Assembly: GCF_003058325.1 (NCBI RefSeq)
Contig: NZ_CP028843.1
Span: forward strand, 5,573,001 to 5,637,000
Direction: 5' to 3'
Source: Methylobacterium currus
GTDB lineage: Bacteria; Pseudomonadota; Alphaproteobacteria; Rhizobiales; Beijerinckiaceae
DNA length: 64,000 nucleotides
The notes under the pieces were generated by a model, which was not told the DNA's origin, did not search any database, and worked only from the letters and a program-made list of their open reading frames with translations. The position numbers and the translations under genes were made by a program. The first letter of the stretch is position 1. The number at the start of each line of letters is the position of its first letter. Of this stretch, positions 26,567 to 35,174 are shown piece by piece.

Positions 26567-27643
26567 ATGCGGCGTCCTCGCATCGTGGCCTCGCCTCGCC
26601 TCGCGACGCTGGCGCTGCTCGGGATCGTGAGCGTCGCGGCCGGGGCCCGATCGGTCCCGGCCGAAGCCGCGACCCCGGGAGCTGCCTCGCCGAGCGCTCC
26701 CTCACCAGGAGCCGCCTCGCCCGGCTTCGGCGCGACCAACACCTTCGGGGCGTCCAAGTCGACGACCCTGCCGGGCGCGGCCACCCTCCCGCCCGCGCCG
26801 TCGAACGACCCGAATGCCGACCTCGCCTACGGCGCCTATCAGCGCGGCTTCTACGTCACGGCGTTCCGGGAGGCGACGAAGCGGCTGGAGAAGAACAAGA
26901 CCGACTTTCCCGCCATGACCCTGCTGGCGGAGCTGTACAGCCAGGGCCTCGGCGTGCGCCAGGATCCGGCGCGGGCCGCCGAGTGGTACCGCCTGGCCGC
27001 CAATCTCGGCGATCCCCACGCCGCCGCCACCCTCGGCATGATGCAGATCGAGGGCCGCGGCGTGCCGAAGGACTTAGGGGCCGGCCGCGCCCTCCTGGAG
27101 AAGGCCGCCGCGCGCTCCGACGCCACCGCGAGCTACAACCTGGCCCTGATCCTGCTCGGCACCGGCGCGCCGGCCGACCTGACCCGGGCGATCGAGCTCC
27201 TGCGCCAAGCGGCCCACCAGGAACTGGCCCCGGCCCAGCACGCGCTCGGCGTGCTCTATCTCCAGGGCCGCGGAGTGGCGAAGGACACGACCAAGGCGGC
27301 CGGCTGGTTCCGCCGCGCCGCCGATAACGGCGACCTCGCCGGGGAGGTCGAGTTCTCGATCCTGCTGTTCAACGGCGAGGGCGTGCCGAAGGACGAGGTC
27401 CGCGCCGCCCGCTACTTCCGGCACGCCGCCTTCCGGGGCAACGCCGTCGCGCAGAACCGCGTCGCCCGCCTCTATGCCAGCGGCCGCGGCGTCGCGAAGA
27501 ACCTCGTCGAGGCCGCCGCCTGGGACATGGCCGCCCGGGCGCAAGGCCTGTCCGATACCTGGCTGACCCAGGCGGTGTCCGGCCTCACCCCGGAGGAGAA
27601 GGCGCGGGCGGAGCGGCTGGCGGCGGACCGGGCGGGGCCGTGA
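26567..27643 (+). CDS. Exported Sel1-repeat (TPR-like) protein
   Basis: The protein has 358 residues and starts two bases after the ThiE-like stop, with GGGGTGAGG as ribosome-binding site inside the end of that gene. A signal peptide covers about residues 1-32. A Pro/Ser/Ala-rich linker to about 90 follows. Then about six Sel1-type helical repeats run to the C-terminus, recognisable by repeated GxGVxKDxxxAAxWxxxAAxxG units. Such proteins scaffold protein interactions in the periplasm. A specific partner is not evident. Confidence 0.83.
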   Translation: MRRPRIVASPRLATLALLGIVSVAAGARSVPAEAATPGAASPSAPSPGAASPGFGATNTFGASKSTTLPGAATLPPAPSNDPNADLAYGAYQRGFYVTAFREATKRLEKNKTDFPAMTLLAELYSQGLGVRQDPARAAEWYRLAANLGDPHAAATLGMMQIEGRGVPKDLGAGRALLEKAAARSDATASYNLALILLGTGAPADLTRAIELLRQAAHQELAPAQHALGVLYLQGRGVAKDTTKAAGWFRRAADNGDLAGEVEFSILLFNGEGVPKDEVRAARYFRHAAFRGNAVAQNRVARLYASGRGVAKNLVEAAAWDMAARAQGLSDTWLTQAVSGLTPEEKARAERLAADRAGP

Positions 27644-27887
27644 GCGGGCACTCTGGATCGCCCTAGACACCTGGCAGGATCGGACCGTCGCCGATCGGTG
27701 CAAGGCTGCGTCATCCGAAAAGTGGTTTCCTCGTCTCGGGTCGATGCTCTAGAGCCAATCACCAGCGAGGCGCCCCGCCCGGATGCGGGTGCGCGCCTTT
27801 CCTCGTGTTCATCTCATGCGGGCCCGAGCGCCCGCCCTCGAAGGATCGTCCCATGACCCCGACCCGCATTCCGGGAGCCGCTGCCCG

Positions 27888-28682
27888 ATGATCGTCTCCC
27901 CCCTGATGACCGTGATGGTCGACGCCGTGCGCAAGGCGGCGCGCGGGCTCAAGCGCGATTTCGGCGAGATCGAGAACCTGCAGGTCTCGCGGAAGGGACC
28001 GGGCGACTTCGTCACCGCGGCCGACCGCAAGGCCGAGGCGACCCTGCGCGAGGCCTTGATGAAGGCACGGCCAGGCTACGGCCTCATCATGGAGGAGAGC
28101 GGAATCATCGAGGGCCAGGACAAGACCCATACCTGGCACGTCGACCCCCTCGACGGCACCACCAACTTCCTGCACGGCGTGCCGCATTTCTGCATCTCGG
28201 TCGGCCTCGAGCGCGAGGGCACGATCGTCGCGGCGGTGATCTACGAGCCGATCAAGGACGAGCTCTACATCGCCGAGCGCGGCAAGGGCGCCTTCCTCAA
28301 CAACAAGCGCCTGCGGGTCGCCGGCCGGCAGGACCTCGCCGACAGCCTGGCGCTCTACGGCTCGCCCTATCTCGGCCGCGGCAGCCATCCGCGCCTGCTC
28401 AAGGAACTGGCCGCCGTGATGGCGGTGACCGGCGGCGTGCGCCAGACCGGCTCGGCCGCCCTCGACCTCGCGGCGGTGGCCTGCGGCCGAGCGGATGTCT
28501 ACTGGGAGCGCGACATCAAGACCTGGGACATGGCCGCGGGCCTGCTCCTGGTGCGCGAGGCCGGGGGCTTCGCCACCAGCGCCGATGGCGGCGCCGATCC
28601 GATGAGCGCCGGCTCGGTCGCCTGCGGCAACGAGGTGCTGCAGCGCGAGCTGGTCGCCATCCTTCGCAAGATCGGCGGCTGA
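27888..28682 (+). CDS. suhB: Inositol monophosphatase-family protein
   Basis: The protein has 264 residues from the ATG at 27888 with GGGAG ten bases upstream. The lithium-sensitive phosphatase motifs are all present: GDFVTAAD, EES (IMEESG), WHVDPLDGTTNFLHG and WDMAAGLLLVREAGG. It hydrolyses inositol-1-phosphate or similar sugar phosphates with magnesium. In bacteria SuhB also takes part in rRNA antitermination. The gene symbol reflects family resemblance and the physiological substrate is not shown by sequence. Confidence 0.85.
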   Translation: MIVSPLMTVMVDAVRKAARGLKRDFGEIENLQVSRKGPGDFVTAADRKAEATLREALMKARPGYGLIMEESGIIEGQDKTHTWHVDPLDGTTNFLHGVPHFCISVGLEREGTIVAAVIYEPIKDELYIAERGKGAFLNNKRLRVAGRQDLADSLALYGSPYLGRGSHPRLLKELAAVMAVTGGVRQTGSAALDLAAVACGRADVYWERDIKTWDMAAGLLLVREAGGFATSADGGADPMSAGSVACGNEVLQRELVAILRKIGG

Positions 28683-28703
28683 CGCCGGAAGGGCAAAGAA
28701 CCC

Positions 28704-30722
28704 TCAGGCCGCCCGCACGCTGGCGAGGAAGCCCGCCAGCTCCTCCTGGAGCCGCCGCGACTGGGACGACAGGGCGCGCGAGGCGTCCAGAACCTCCGCG
28801 GCGGCGCGTGCCGCCTGCTCGGCCGAGCGGCTGACCGCACCGGCGCTGCCGCTGACGGCGCCGGTGCCGTCGGCGGCGCGCTGGGCGCCGGCGGCGATCT
28901 CCCGCACGGTGACGTCCTGGTCGCCGACGGCGCGGGCGACCGCGTCCGACACGGTGCAGATCTCGGTCACCGCCCGGGTGATGCGGGTCATCGCGGCGCT
29001 CGAGGTCTCGGTCGAGGCCTGGATCGCACCGACGCGCGCGGTGATCTCGCCGGCCGCTCCGGCCGCCTGCCCGGCGAGCGCCTTCACCTCCGCGGCCACC
29101 ACGGCGAAACCCCGGCCCGCCGCGCCGGCCCGCGCCGCCTCGATCGTCGCGTTGAGCGCGAGAAGGTTCGTCTGCGACGCGACGTCGCCGATCAGCTCGA
29201 CCACGGTGCCGACGGTCCGGGCCGCCTCCGATAGCGCCCGCACATCCGCCGCGGTGGCGTCGGCATCGGCCGCGGCCCGGCGTGCGGCTTCCACCGAGTC
29301 TGCGACCTGGTGGCTGATGGCCCGGATCGAGGCGGTCAGCGCCTCCGCCGCGCCAGCGACCGAGGCGACGCTCGCCGAGGCGTCGCCGGAGGCCGTCGCG
29401 GCGACCGCCGCCTGGCGAGACATGTCGGCGGAGGCGTCCGACATCGACTCGGCCGTGTCCTGGAGCCGCCCGGCCGCCGCCGCCACCGCCCCCGCGATGG
29501 CACCGATGCTGGCCTCGAACCCGTCGGCGACCCGGGCGAGCGCCGCGCGATGGGCCTGCGCGCTGCGCGAAGCTTCCGCAGCCCTGACCGCCCGGGCCGC
29601 CTCGGCCTCGGCGAGCCGGGCGCCGAACTCGACCAGGAGACGGGCCATGGCGCCGATCTCGTCGCCCCGTCCCACGCCCGGAACCGCCGTGGCGAGGTCG
29701 CCCTCGGACATCCGCCGCATCGCGGCGGCGATCGCGGTGACCGGACGGGCGATGGAGCGGCCGACCAGCAGCGCGAGGAGAATGGCGAGCACGCCGGCGC
29801 CGGCGGTGGCCGCGAGCTGGAGGCGCTGCGTCGTCGCGGCCTCAGCCTCGGCGGCTTGGCGGCTGGCGTGGCGCGAGGCGGCGGCGGCGTCCCGGATCGC
29901 CGCGACGGCCGCGGCGATCCGCTGCTCCGACGCGGCCATCTCCCCGGCCGCGGTCGTGTCCAGTTCGGCCGACATCGCCGCGAAGGTCCGGTAGGCGCCC
30001 TGCAAGGCTTCGACGCTGCGCAGCACCTTGCCGATCTGCGATGCCTCCTGGCTCCCGTCGAGGCCCCGCGCGATCAGTGCGAGCCGCTGCGCGAAGCTGG
30101 CGAAGCCCGCATCGCTCGCCGCGAGATCGTCCGGGCGACCGCCCGCGACGAGGCGCTGGAGCGCCATGCGGGCGGTGCCGAGCTGCTCGCTGGCCTTCAC
30201 GGCGATCTGCGTCGGCCCGCTCTCCCCGAGGGCGTTGATCCGGGCGATGACGAACTGGGCGTCGGTCCGCAGCTTCTCGCTCAGCGGCGTGACGGTCGTC
30301 TCGGCGAGGTCGCGCTGCTGCCCCCGCAACTCGGCGCCTGCCGCCCAGGCGCTGCGATAGGCGGCGAACAGGCTGGCGATCTCCTCCATGCGGCCGGCGA
30401 GATCCTGGCCCGCCGTGACCGACACTCCGGTATCGATGGCAGCCCGCACCGCATCCGCGGCCTCGTCGGCGGCCGCCCGGTCCGCGTCGGTTCCGCTCGC
30501 CAGGGCGCGGCCGGCCAGCCGGCGCAGCTCGGCCAGCCCGCGGTCGATGGCGTGAGTGGCGTCGACCTCGCGGGTGCGGATCTCGTGGAGGTCGAGCGAC
30601 GCCTCGAGGCCGGCAATCGCCGCGAGCGACAGGCCGGCGACCATCAGGAGCAGGACCAGGATCAGCCCGAAGCCGGCCACGACCCTGCCGCGGATCGAGA
30701 GAGTCTGCAGCGATTTGCGCAT
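28704..30722 (-). CDS. Methyl-accepting chemotaxis protein
   Basis: The protein has 672 residues. One membrane helix lies near residues 10-32 and another near 300-325. A long periplasmic helical sensor domain of about 270 residues separates them. HAMP follows ([38 protein letters not shown]). The signalling domain has the conserved hairpin around [37 protein letters not shown]. No CheR-binding NWETF-type pentapeptide is seen at the C-terminus. No other chemotaxis genes are near, so it is an orphan receptor with unknown ligand. Its coding sequence is very Ala-rich. Confidence 0.92.
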   Translation of the reverse strand: MRKSLQTLSIRGRVVAGFGLILVLLLMVAGLSLAAIAGLEASLDLHEIRTREVDATHAIDRGLAELRRLAGRALASGTDADRAAADEAADAVRAAIDTGVSVTAGQDLAGRMEEIASLFAAYRSAWAAGAELRGQQRDLAETTVTPLSEKLRTDAQFVIARINALGESGPTQIAVKASEQLGTARMALQRLVAGGRPDDLAASDAGFASFAQRLALIARGLDGSQEASQIGKVLRSVEALQGAYRTFAAMSAELDTTAAGEMAASEQRIAAAVAAIRDAAAASRHASRQAAEAEAATTQRLQLAATAGAGVLAILLALLVGRSIARPVTAIAAAMRRMSEGDLATAVPGVGRGDEIGAMARLLVEFGARLAEAEAARAVRAAEASRSAQAHRAALARVADGFEASIGAIAGAVAAAAGRLQDTAESMSDASADMSRQAAVAATASGDASASVASVAGAAEALTASIRAISHQVADSVEAARRAAADADATAADVRALSEAARTVGTVVELIGDVASQTNLLALNATIEAARAGAAGRGFAVVAAEVKALAGQAAGAAGEITARVGAIQASTETSSAAMTRITRAVTEICTVSDAVARAVGDQDVTVREIAAGAQRAADGTGAVSGSAGAVSRSAEQAARAAAEVLDASRALSSQSRRLQEELAGFLASVRAA

Positions 30723-30972
30723 GCGATCGGTTCTTCCAGATCGTGGACAATCCCGCGCAGCCCGCCCGGCTGCGGCACGTGATCTGCGGTGGGAGCTTCC
30801 ACGTCGTGAATCAGATCACGCAAGTATGAAGGAAGATGCAAGGCCGCATCCCTCTGCGGCAGGTCCCCGTGCCGGCAGCATCCCGTCCGCAGGGCGGCAG
30901 GGCCGCGCCCCCTGGCCAGGCCGGGCCCGATCTGGTCTAAGGCCGCCAACACGTATGACCCGAAGGCCCCGC

Positions 30973-31518
30973 ATGGACCCGCGCACCCTGTCCGCCCTCA
31001 AGGACGCGATCCGCTCGATCCCGGACTACCCGAAGCCCGGCATCGTCTTTCGCGACATCACCACCCTGCTCGGCGACGCCCGCACCTTCCGGCGCGCGGT
31101 GGACGAGCTGGTGCATCCCTTCGCGGGCGGCCGGATCGACCAGGTCGCCGGCATCGAGGCGCGGGGCTTCATCCTCGGCGGCGCGATCGCCCACCAGCTC
31201 TCTTCGGGCTTCGTGCCGATCCGCAAGAAGGGCAAGCTGCCCCACACCACGGTCTCGATCGCCTATGCGCTCGAATACGGCACCGACGAGATGGAGATCC
31301 ATTCCGACGCGGTGAAGCCCGGCGACCGGGTGATCCTGGTCGACGACCTGATCGCCACCGGGGGCACCGCCACGGCGGCAGTCGAGCTGTTGCGCCGGAT
31401 CGGCGCCGAGGTGGTGGCGGCCTGCTTCGTCATCGACCTGCCGGAGCTCGGCGGCGCCGACCGCCTGCGCGCCCTCGACCTGCCGGTGCGCACCCTGGTC
31501 GAGTTCGAGGGGCATTGA
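30973..31518 (+). CDS. apt: Adenine phosphoribosyltransferase
   Basis: The protein has 181 residues from the ATG at 30973; the frame extends upstream antisense to the chemoreceptor promoter region but without family sequence. [18 protein letters not shown] at the N-terminus, [11 protein letters not shown] and the PRPP motif [14 protein letters not shown] are diagnostic. It salvages adenine to AMP. It converges with purQ across a shared hairpin. Confidence 0.95.
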   Translation: MDPRTLSALKDAIRSIPDYPKPGIVFRDITTLLGDARTFRRAVDELVHPFAGGRIDQVAGIEARGFILGGAIAHQLSSGFVPIRKKGKLPHTTVSIAYALEYGTDEMEIHSDAVKPGDRVILVDDLIATGGTATAAVELLRRIGAEVVAACFVIDLPELGGADRLRALDLPVRTLVEFEGH

Positions 31519-31526
31519 ACGACAAA

Positions 31527-31546
31527 GGCGGGCCTTGCGGCCCGCC
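31527..31546. terminator. Hairpin between convergent apt and purQ
   Basis: GGCGGGCC pairs perfectly with GGCCCGCC around a TTGC loop, preceded by AAA on the apt side. It begins 8 bp after the apt stop and can serve both converging genes. Confidence 0.65.
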
Positions 31547-31575
31547 TCTCATCGATCCGTTCCGGGTGACCCCGC

Positions 31576-32262
31576 TCAGGCAGCTTGGGCGAGGCTCTCG
31601 AACAGCCCGCGCCCGTCGGTGCCGCCGACCAGGCCTTCGACGAAGTTCTCCGGGTGCGGCATGAGCCCGAGCACGTTGCGGGTCTCGGAATAGATGCCGG
31701 CGATGGAGTTGAGCGAGCCGTTGCGGTTGGCCTCGACCGTGAGCTGGCCGGCCTCGTCGCAATAGCGGAACGCCACCCGGCCCTCGCCCTCGATCCGCGC
31801 GAGGGTCTCGGGATCGGCGAAGTAGTTGCCTTCGCCGTGCGCGACGCACACGTCGATCACCTGGTGCCGGTCATAGGCCCGCGTGAAGGCGGTGTCGGTG
31901 CGCTCGACCCGCAGGGTCTGCCGGTGGCAGATGAAGCGGCGATTGACGTTGCGCATTAGCACGCCCGGCAGCAGGCCGGATTCGCACAGGATCTGGAAGC
32001 CGTTGCAGATGCCGAGCACCAGGCCGCCGCGGGAGGCGTGGGCCCGCACCGCGTCCATGGCATGGGCCCGGCCCGCGATGGCGCCGCAGCGCAGGTAATC
32101 GCCGTAGGAGAAGCCGCCGGGCAGGACCGCGAGGTCGGTGCCGGCGGGAAGCGCGGTCTCGGTGTGCCAGACCGTGGCCACCTCGGCTCCGGCGAGGCGC
32201 AGGGCCCGGGCGACGTCGGCGTCGCGGTTCGAGCCCGGGAAGACGACGATCGCGGCCTTCAT
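31576..32262 (-). CDS. purQ: Phosphoribosylformylglycinamidine synthase, glutaminase subunit
   Basis: The protein has 228 residues. VFPGSNRDADVARAL opens the class I amidotransferase fold, the nucleophile Cys is in LGICNGFQIL, and the His/Glu pair is in LMPHPENFVE. It supplies ammonia to PurL in step 4 of purine synthesis. Its start overlaps the purS stop by four bases (ATGA). The large subunit purL is not next to it, since apt follows on the other strand. Confidence 0.95.
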   Translation of the reverse strand: MKAAIVVFPGSNRDADVARALRLAGAEVATVWHTETALPAGTDLAVLPGGFSYGDYLRCGAIAGRAHAMDAVRAHASRGGLVLGICNGFQILCESGLLPGVLMRNVNRRFICHRQTLRVERTDTAFTRAYDRHQVIDVCVAHGEGNYFADPETLARIEGEGRVAFRYCDEAGQLTVEANRNGSLNSIAGIYSETRNVLGLMPHPENFVEGLVGGTDGRGLFESLAQAA

Positions 32263-32501
32263 CGGGCGATCTCGACGCGGTAGTTCTCGACCACGGTGTT
32301 GGCGAGCAGCCGGTCGCAGGCCGCCTTCACGGTGGCCTCGGCGGCGGCCTCGTCGGCGGCCTCGACCTCGACCTCGAAGAACTTGCCCTGGCGCACGCCG
32401 GCGATGCCGGTGATCCCGAGCGAACGCAGCGCCCCTTCGATCGCCTTCCCCTGAGGGTCGAGGACGCCGGTCTTCAGGGTGACGGTGACGCGCGCTTTCA
32501 T
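32259..32501 (-). CDS. purS: Phosphoribosylformylglycinamidine synthase subunit PurS
   Basis: The protein has 80 residues from the ATG at 32501; another Met six codons upstream gives no family sequence. MKARVTVTLKTGVLDPQGKAI and the VRQGKFFEVEV strand are typical of PurS, which dimerises and bridges PurL and PurQ. It overlaps purQ, and both share the intergenic region with the divergent luxR gene. Confidence 0.93.
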   Translation of the reverse strand: MKARVTVTLKTGVLDPQGKAIEGALRSLGITGIAGVRQGKFFEVEVEAADEAAAEATVKAACDRLLANTVVENYRVEIAR

Positions 32502-32697
32502 CGGCCAGACCTTCGGCATCGGAGGGCTTCTCGACGATCCCGATAGTGCCTTACGGCCCCCGAGGCAACGCCGGGAGGAACACCGCCGGCCGCATTGATC
32601 TTTGCTGGAGGGATTCTAATAGTGGTTCGTGCAGGTGGGTGTCGCGGCACGGATGGGTTCGCTCCGCCGCGAGGGTGATGGGGATCAGGGGTGTGTC

Positions 32698-33435
32698 ATG
32701 TCGAGCGCCGGCGAAGCGTTCATCCAACAGGCATTCAACCTGATCGACGGTTTCGACGACATGTCGGATCCGCTCGACGTCCAGCAGCGCGTGCTCGATC
32801 TCGTCAAGGATTGCGGCTTCACGTTTTTCACGATCACGCGCTTGCCGCAGCCGAGCGAGCGACTGGCACCGAACGTCCTGCTCAGCAGCTGGCCGAAGGG
32901 TTGGCTGTCGCATTACGACCGGGTCGGCCATTACCGTTATGATCCGGTGGTGCGACACTGTTATCGGACCATCGAGCCGTTCGCCTGGACGGAGGTGCAT
33001 TACGAGCCGGAGATCCTGCCGCGCGCCCGCCGGGTGATGGACGAGGCGGCCGATCACGGCATGGCGGTCGGCTTCTGCGTCCCGATCCACGATGCGATGG
33101 GTTTCCAGGCAGTGGTGTCCCTCGCGGGGCAGCAGGTCGAGATGCCCCCGCGGGTCCGCCGCGGCGTCCACATGCTCGGGCTCTACGCCTGGGGCGCGGC
33201 GGAACGCACCACGGCCCGGCGGCGCAAGCCGACCGGCCGGCTGCTCAGCACCCGCGAGCGCGACGTGCTGTCCTGGGCGGCGCTCGGCCACACCTCCGAC
33301 GAGATCGCCGCCATCCTCGGCATCTCCTGCCAGACGGTCAACACGCACCTCAAGAACGCCCGCCTGAAGATCGGCACCCGCAACACCACCCACACGGTGG
33401 TCGAGGCCCTGCGGCGGCGCGAGATCACGCTCTGA
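32698..33435 (+). CDS. LuxR-family quorum-sensing transcription factor
   Basis: The protein has 245 residues from the ATG at 32698. An earlier in-frame start at 32629 is less likely because CAGGGG precedes 32698. The N-terminal autoinducer domain (about residues 20-160) retains the usual acyl-homoserine-lactone pocket pattern: Trp and Tyr in WPKGWLSHYDRVGHYRYDPV, the Asp-Pro-Val, a Trp in FAWTEVH, and GFCVPIHD. The C-terminal LuxR helix-turn-helix is LLSTRERDVLSWAALGHTSDEIAAILGISCQTVNTHLKNA. It would bind a signal made by the LuxI homologue 472 bp downstream. A 118-bp element starts on the last base of the stop codon. Confidence 0.9.
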   Translation: MSSAGEAFIQQAFNLIDGFDDMSDPLDVQQRVLDLVKDCGFTFFTITRLPQPSERLAPNVLLSSWPKGWLSHYDRVGHYRYDPVVRHCYRTIEPFAWTEVHYEPEILPRARRVMDEAADHGMAVGFCVPIHDAMGFQAVVSLAGQQVEMPPRVRRGVHMLGLYAWGAAERTTARRRKPTGRLLSTRERDVLSWAALGHTSDEIAAILGISCQTVNTHLKNARLKIGTRNTTHTVVEALRRREITL

Positions 33436-33552
33436 TACCCTCGCGCCTTGGCATCGACACGTCGATGCCAAGGCGTCCGGCGCATCAGCGCCGACGCCCG
33501 TTCGGGCTTAGCCAGCGCCTTCGAACGGGTCCGTTCGAAGGCGCGGCGGTAT
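33435..33552 (-). repeat. 118-bp structured element, copy A
   Basis: The element runs from ATACC to GGTAT (complementary ends) and contains two long palindromes. A perfect 15-bp stem lies at 33444-33458/33461-33475, and a perfect 14-bp stem at 33515-33528/33531-33544. Its reverse complement matches 55493-55610 at 107 of 118 positions with no gaps. The strand given makes this copy parallel to copy B. It begins on the final base of the luxR stop codon and may act as that gene's terminator. Confidence 0.9.
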
Positions 33553-33907
33553 AGGAAAGTATTGCATCGGCAATACAACGCTTTGCCCGCTCAGGCTGAG
33601 CCTGGATTGTAAATAATCATTGCAAGAGCTGGCATTCGCTTGGCGTTATTCGCCTGTCGCGGTCTGGCGCAACCGAACGGTTTCGCCGCTGGACCGCCGG
33701 ATCGGAGGAGCCCGAGGGCCGATCCGACGCTGAACGGGCCGAACCCCTCACATCACGGCCTGACGCCGCGGATCCCGGTCCGTCGCCGAAAATGCCGCAA
33801 GACCAAAGAACGAAACCGGCGAATCGGCCCGCCCTCACGATATTTCGGGATACCGGGGGCTCCTTCCCTCTGCGCGAATGCCGCAGGAGCGAGGGAGGGA
33901 TGCGCGC
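33436..33907. promoter_or_regulatory. luxR-luxI intergenic region
   Basis: This 472-bp interval holds the 118-bp element, the 18-bp dyad at 33559-33576, a second small dyad CAGGCT-G-AGCCTG at 33592-33604 and an A+T-rich run at 33606-33625. From about 33640 to the luxI start it is GC-rich and no convincing gene was seen on either strand. The long luxI leader is unusual if the promoter lies next to the dyad. Confidence 0.55.
33559..33576. promoter_or_regulatory. Candidate lux box
   Basis: GTATTGC-ATCG-GCAATAC is an 18-bp perfect dyad with 7-bp arms. Its size and symmetry fit a LuxR-type operator. It lies 332 bp before the luxI start and 6 bp after the 118-bp element. Confidence 0.5.
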
Positions 33908-34576
33908 ATGATCCGGCTGCATGTCATCGATCGGACAAATCGCGATGCCTATGCCGATGCCATCGATCAGCACCACATTCTGCGCAAGAAGATCTACATG
34001 GATGAGCAGAAGTGGCGTGCGCTCCGGGATGTCGACGGGCGCGAGATCGACCAGTTCGACACCGACAGCACCGTCTATCTCCTGGCTATCGGGGCGGATG
34101 GCGAGGTCGCGGGGGGCACGCGCCTGCTGCCGTCGCTCGGGCCGACGCTCCTGAGCGAGGTGTTTCCGCACCTGGCCAGGGAGCGCGGCTTCGAGCGGGC
34201 GCCGGAGATCTGGGAATGGACCCGCTTCTTCGTGGCGCCCCGCTTCCGGGAGGACAAGCGGCTGTCGCGGGTGGCCGGCATCGTCGCGGCCGGCATGGTG
34301 GAGTATTGTCTCGACCAGCGCATTCCGCGCATGAACGTGGTCGCCGAAGCCTACTGGATCCCGAAGGTCTCGGCCCTCGGCTGGCGCCCGCGGCCCCTGG
34401 GCCTGCCCCTCGCCCACGAGGGATTGTCGATCTGCGCCTTCACGATCGCGATGACCGAGGAGGCCTTGCAGGCGACCCGCGCCGTCTACGGGATCGAGGC
34501 GCCGTCGCTGGTGCGGCCGAAGCGGCCCGCCCCCGGCTACGACCACCCCGCATCCGACCACGTCCTGTCGGCTTGA
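33908..34576 (+). CDS. Acyl-homoserine-lactone synthase, LuxI family
   Basis: The protein has 222 residues from the ATG at 33908. Family positions are recognisable: an Arg and Trp in ILRKKIYMDEQKW, the paired Asp residues in REIDQFDTD, Arg in GGTRLLPS, Glu and Arg in EIWEWTRFFV, and the central VVAEAYWIPKVSALGWRPRPLG. It joins an acyl or aryl group to S-adenosylmethionine to make a homoserine-lactone signal. The acyl chain cannot be predicted. It follows a luxR homologue on the same strand and is closely followed by a small gene, probably cotranscribed. Confidence 0.92.
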   Translation: MIRLHVIDRTNRDAYADAIDQHHILRKKIYMDEQKWRALRDVDGREIDQFDTDSTVYLLAIGADGEVAGGTRLLPSLGPTLLSEVFPHLARERGFERAPEIWEWTRFFVAPRFREDKRLSRVAGIVAAGMVEYCLDQRIPRMNVVAEAYWIPKVSALGWRPRPLGLPLAHEGLSICAFTIAMTEEALQATRAVYGIEAPSLVRPKRPAPGYDHPASDHVLSA

Positions 34577-34584
34577 GACCACGG

Positions 34585-34803
34585 ATGCCGACCGACGGTT
34601 ACGAGGGCATCGAAGTGCCGCCGCGCACCGAGGACCGAACGATCGCCGACCGGCTGGCCGCGCACCTGATCCGGGCGCACGAGCTGGCGGTGGCATCCGG
34701 CGATCCGGTCGCGACGGACCTGATCCGCCTCGCGCTCTGGCATGTCGGGCGCACCTATGCGCCGACGGCCGAGAGGCTCGTGGAGGACAGGGAACCGTCG
34801 TGA
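34585..34803 (+). CDS. Small protein downstream of luxI, unknown
   Basis: The protein has 72 residues and starts 8 bp after the luxI stop. It is mostly helical and amphipathic (IADRLAAHLIRAHELAVASGDPVATDLIRLALWHVG). I do not recognise the family. The spacing suggests cotranscription with luxI, so quorum control is likely. The next small gene may overlap its stop codon (GTGA at 34800). Confidence 0.6.
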   Translation: MPTDGYEGIEVPPRTEDRTIADRLAAHLIRAHELAVASGDPVATDLIRLALWHVGRTYAPTAERLVEDREPS

Positions 34804-34937
34804 CGCTCCGTGTCCCTTCCCGCCGGGTTCCACCCGAAGCGCAAGCCGGACGTCGCCGTCCGGGAGCGCCGCCTTCCGCCATTCCGGCCGCCCGGCCGGT
34901 CCCCGACGCCTTCATCCTCTCACCGGGCACACCCGCC

Positions 34938-35162
34938 ATGCCGATCGCGAGCAACTCCCCTGTCCGACTGACCCACCTCTCGCAGGCGACCCGTGCCGAG
35001 ATCGAGGTCCTGCGCCTCGCCGCCGGGATCCTCGACCTGCAGCGGACCGCGAGCCCGAGCATCCGCGAGCTTGCCTCCGTGCAGGCGCTGATGCACGCCG
35101 CCGAAGCGGTCTTCGACGAGCTCGGCTTCGGCGACGAGCCGGATCGGGCACTGTCCTCCTGA
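34938..35162 (+). CDS. Small protein, unknown
   Basis: The protein has 74 residues from the ATG at 34938. An alternative GTG at 34800 overlaps the previous stop and would add 46 Pro/Arg-rich residues; GGAGG lies 15 bp before it, so coupled translation is possible. The conserved-looking part is helical: LSQATRAEIEVLRLAAGILDLQRTASPSIRELASVQALMHAAEAVFDELG. No family was recognised. It may be the third gene of a luxI transcription unit. Confidence 0.5.
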   Translation: MPIASNSPVRLTHLSQATRAEIEVLRLAAGILDLQRTASPSIRELASVQALMHAAEAVFDELGFGDEPDRALSS

Positions 35163-35174
35163 GGGAGGCGCACC

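Noticed and set aside
33640..34005. Open frame of 121 codons upstream of and overlapping luxI
   Set aside because: It overlaps luxI in another frame, has a Pro/Arg-rich composition typical of shadows and no ribosome-binding site.
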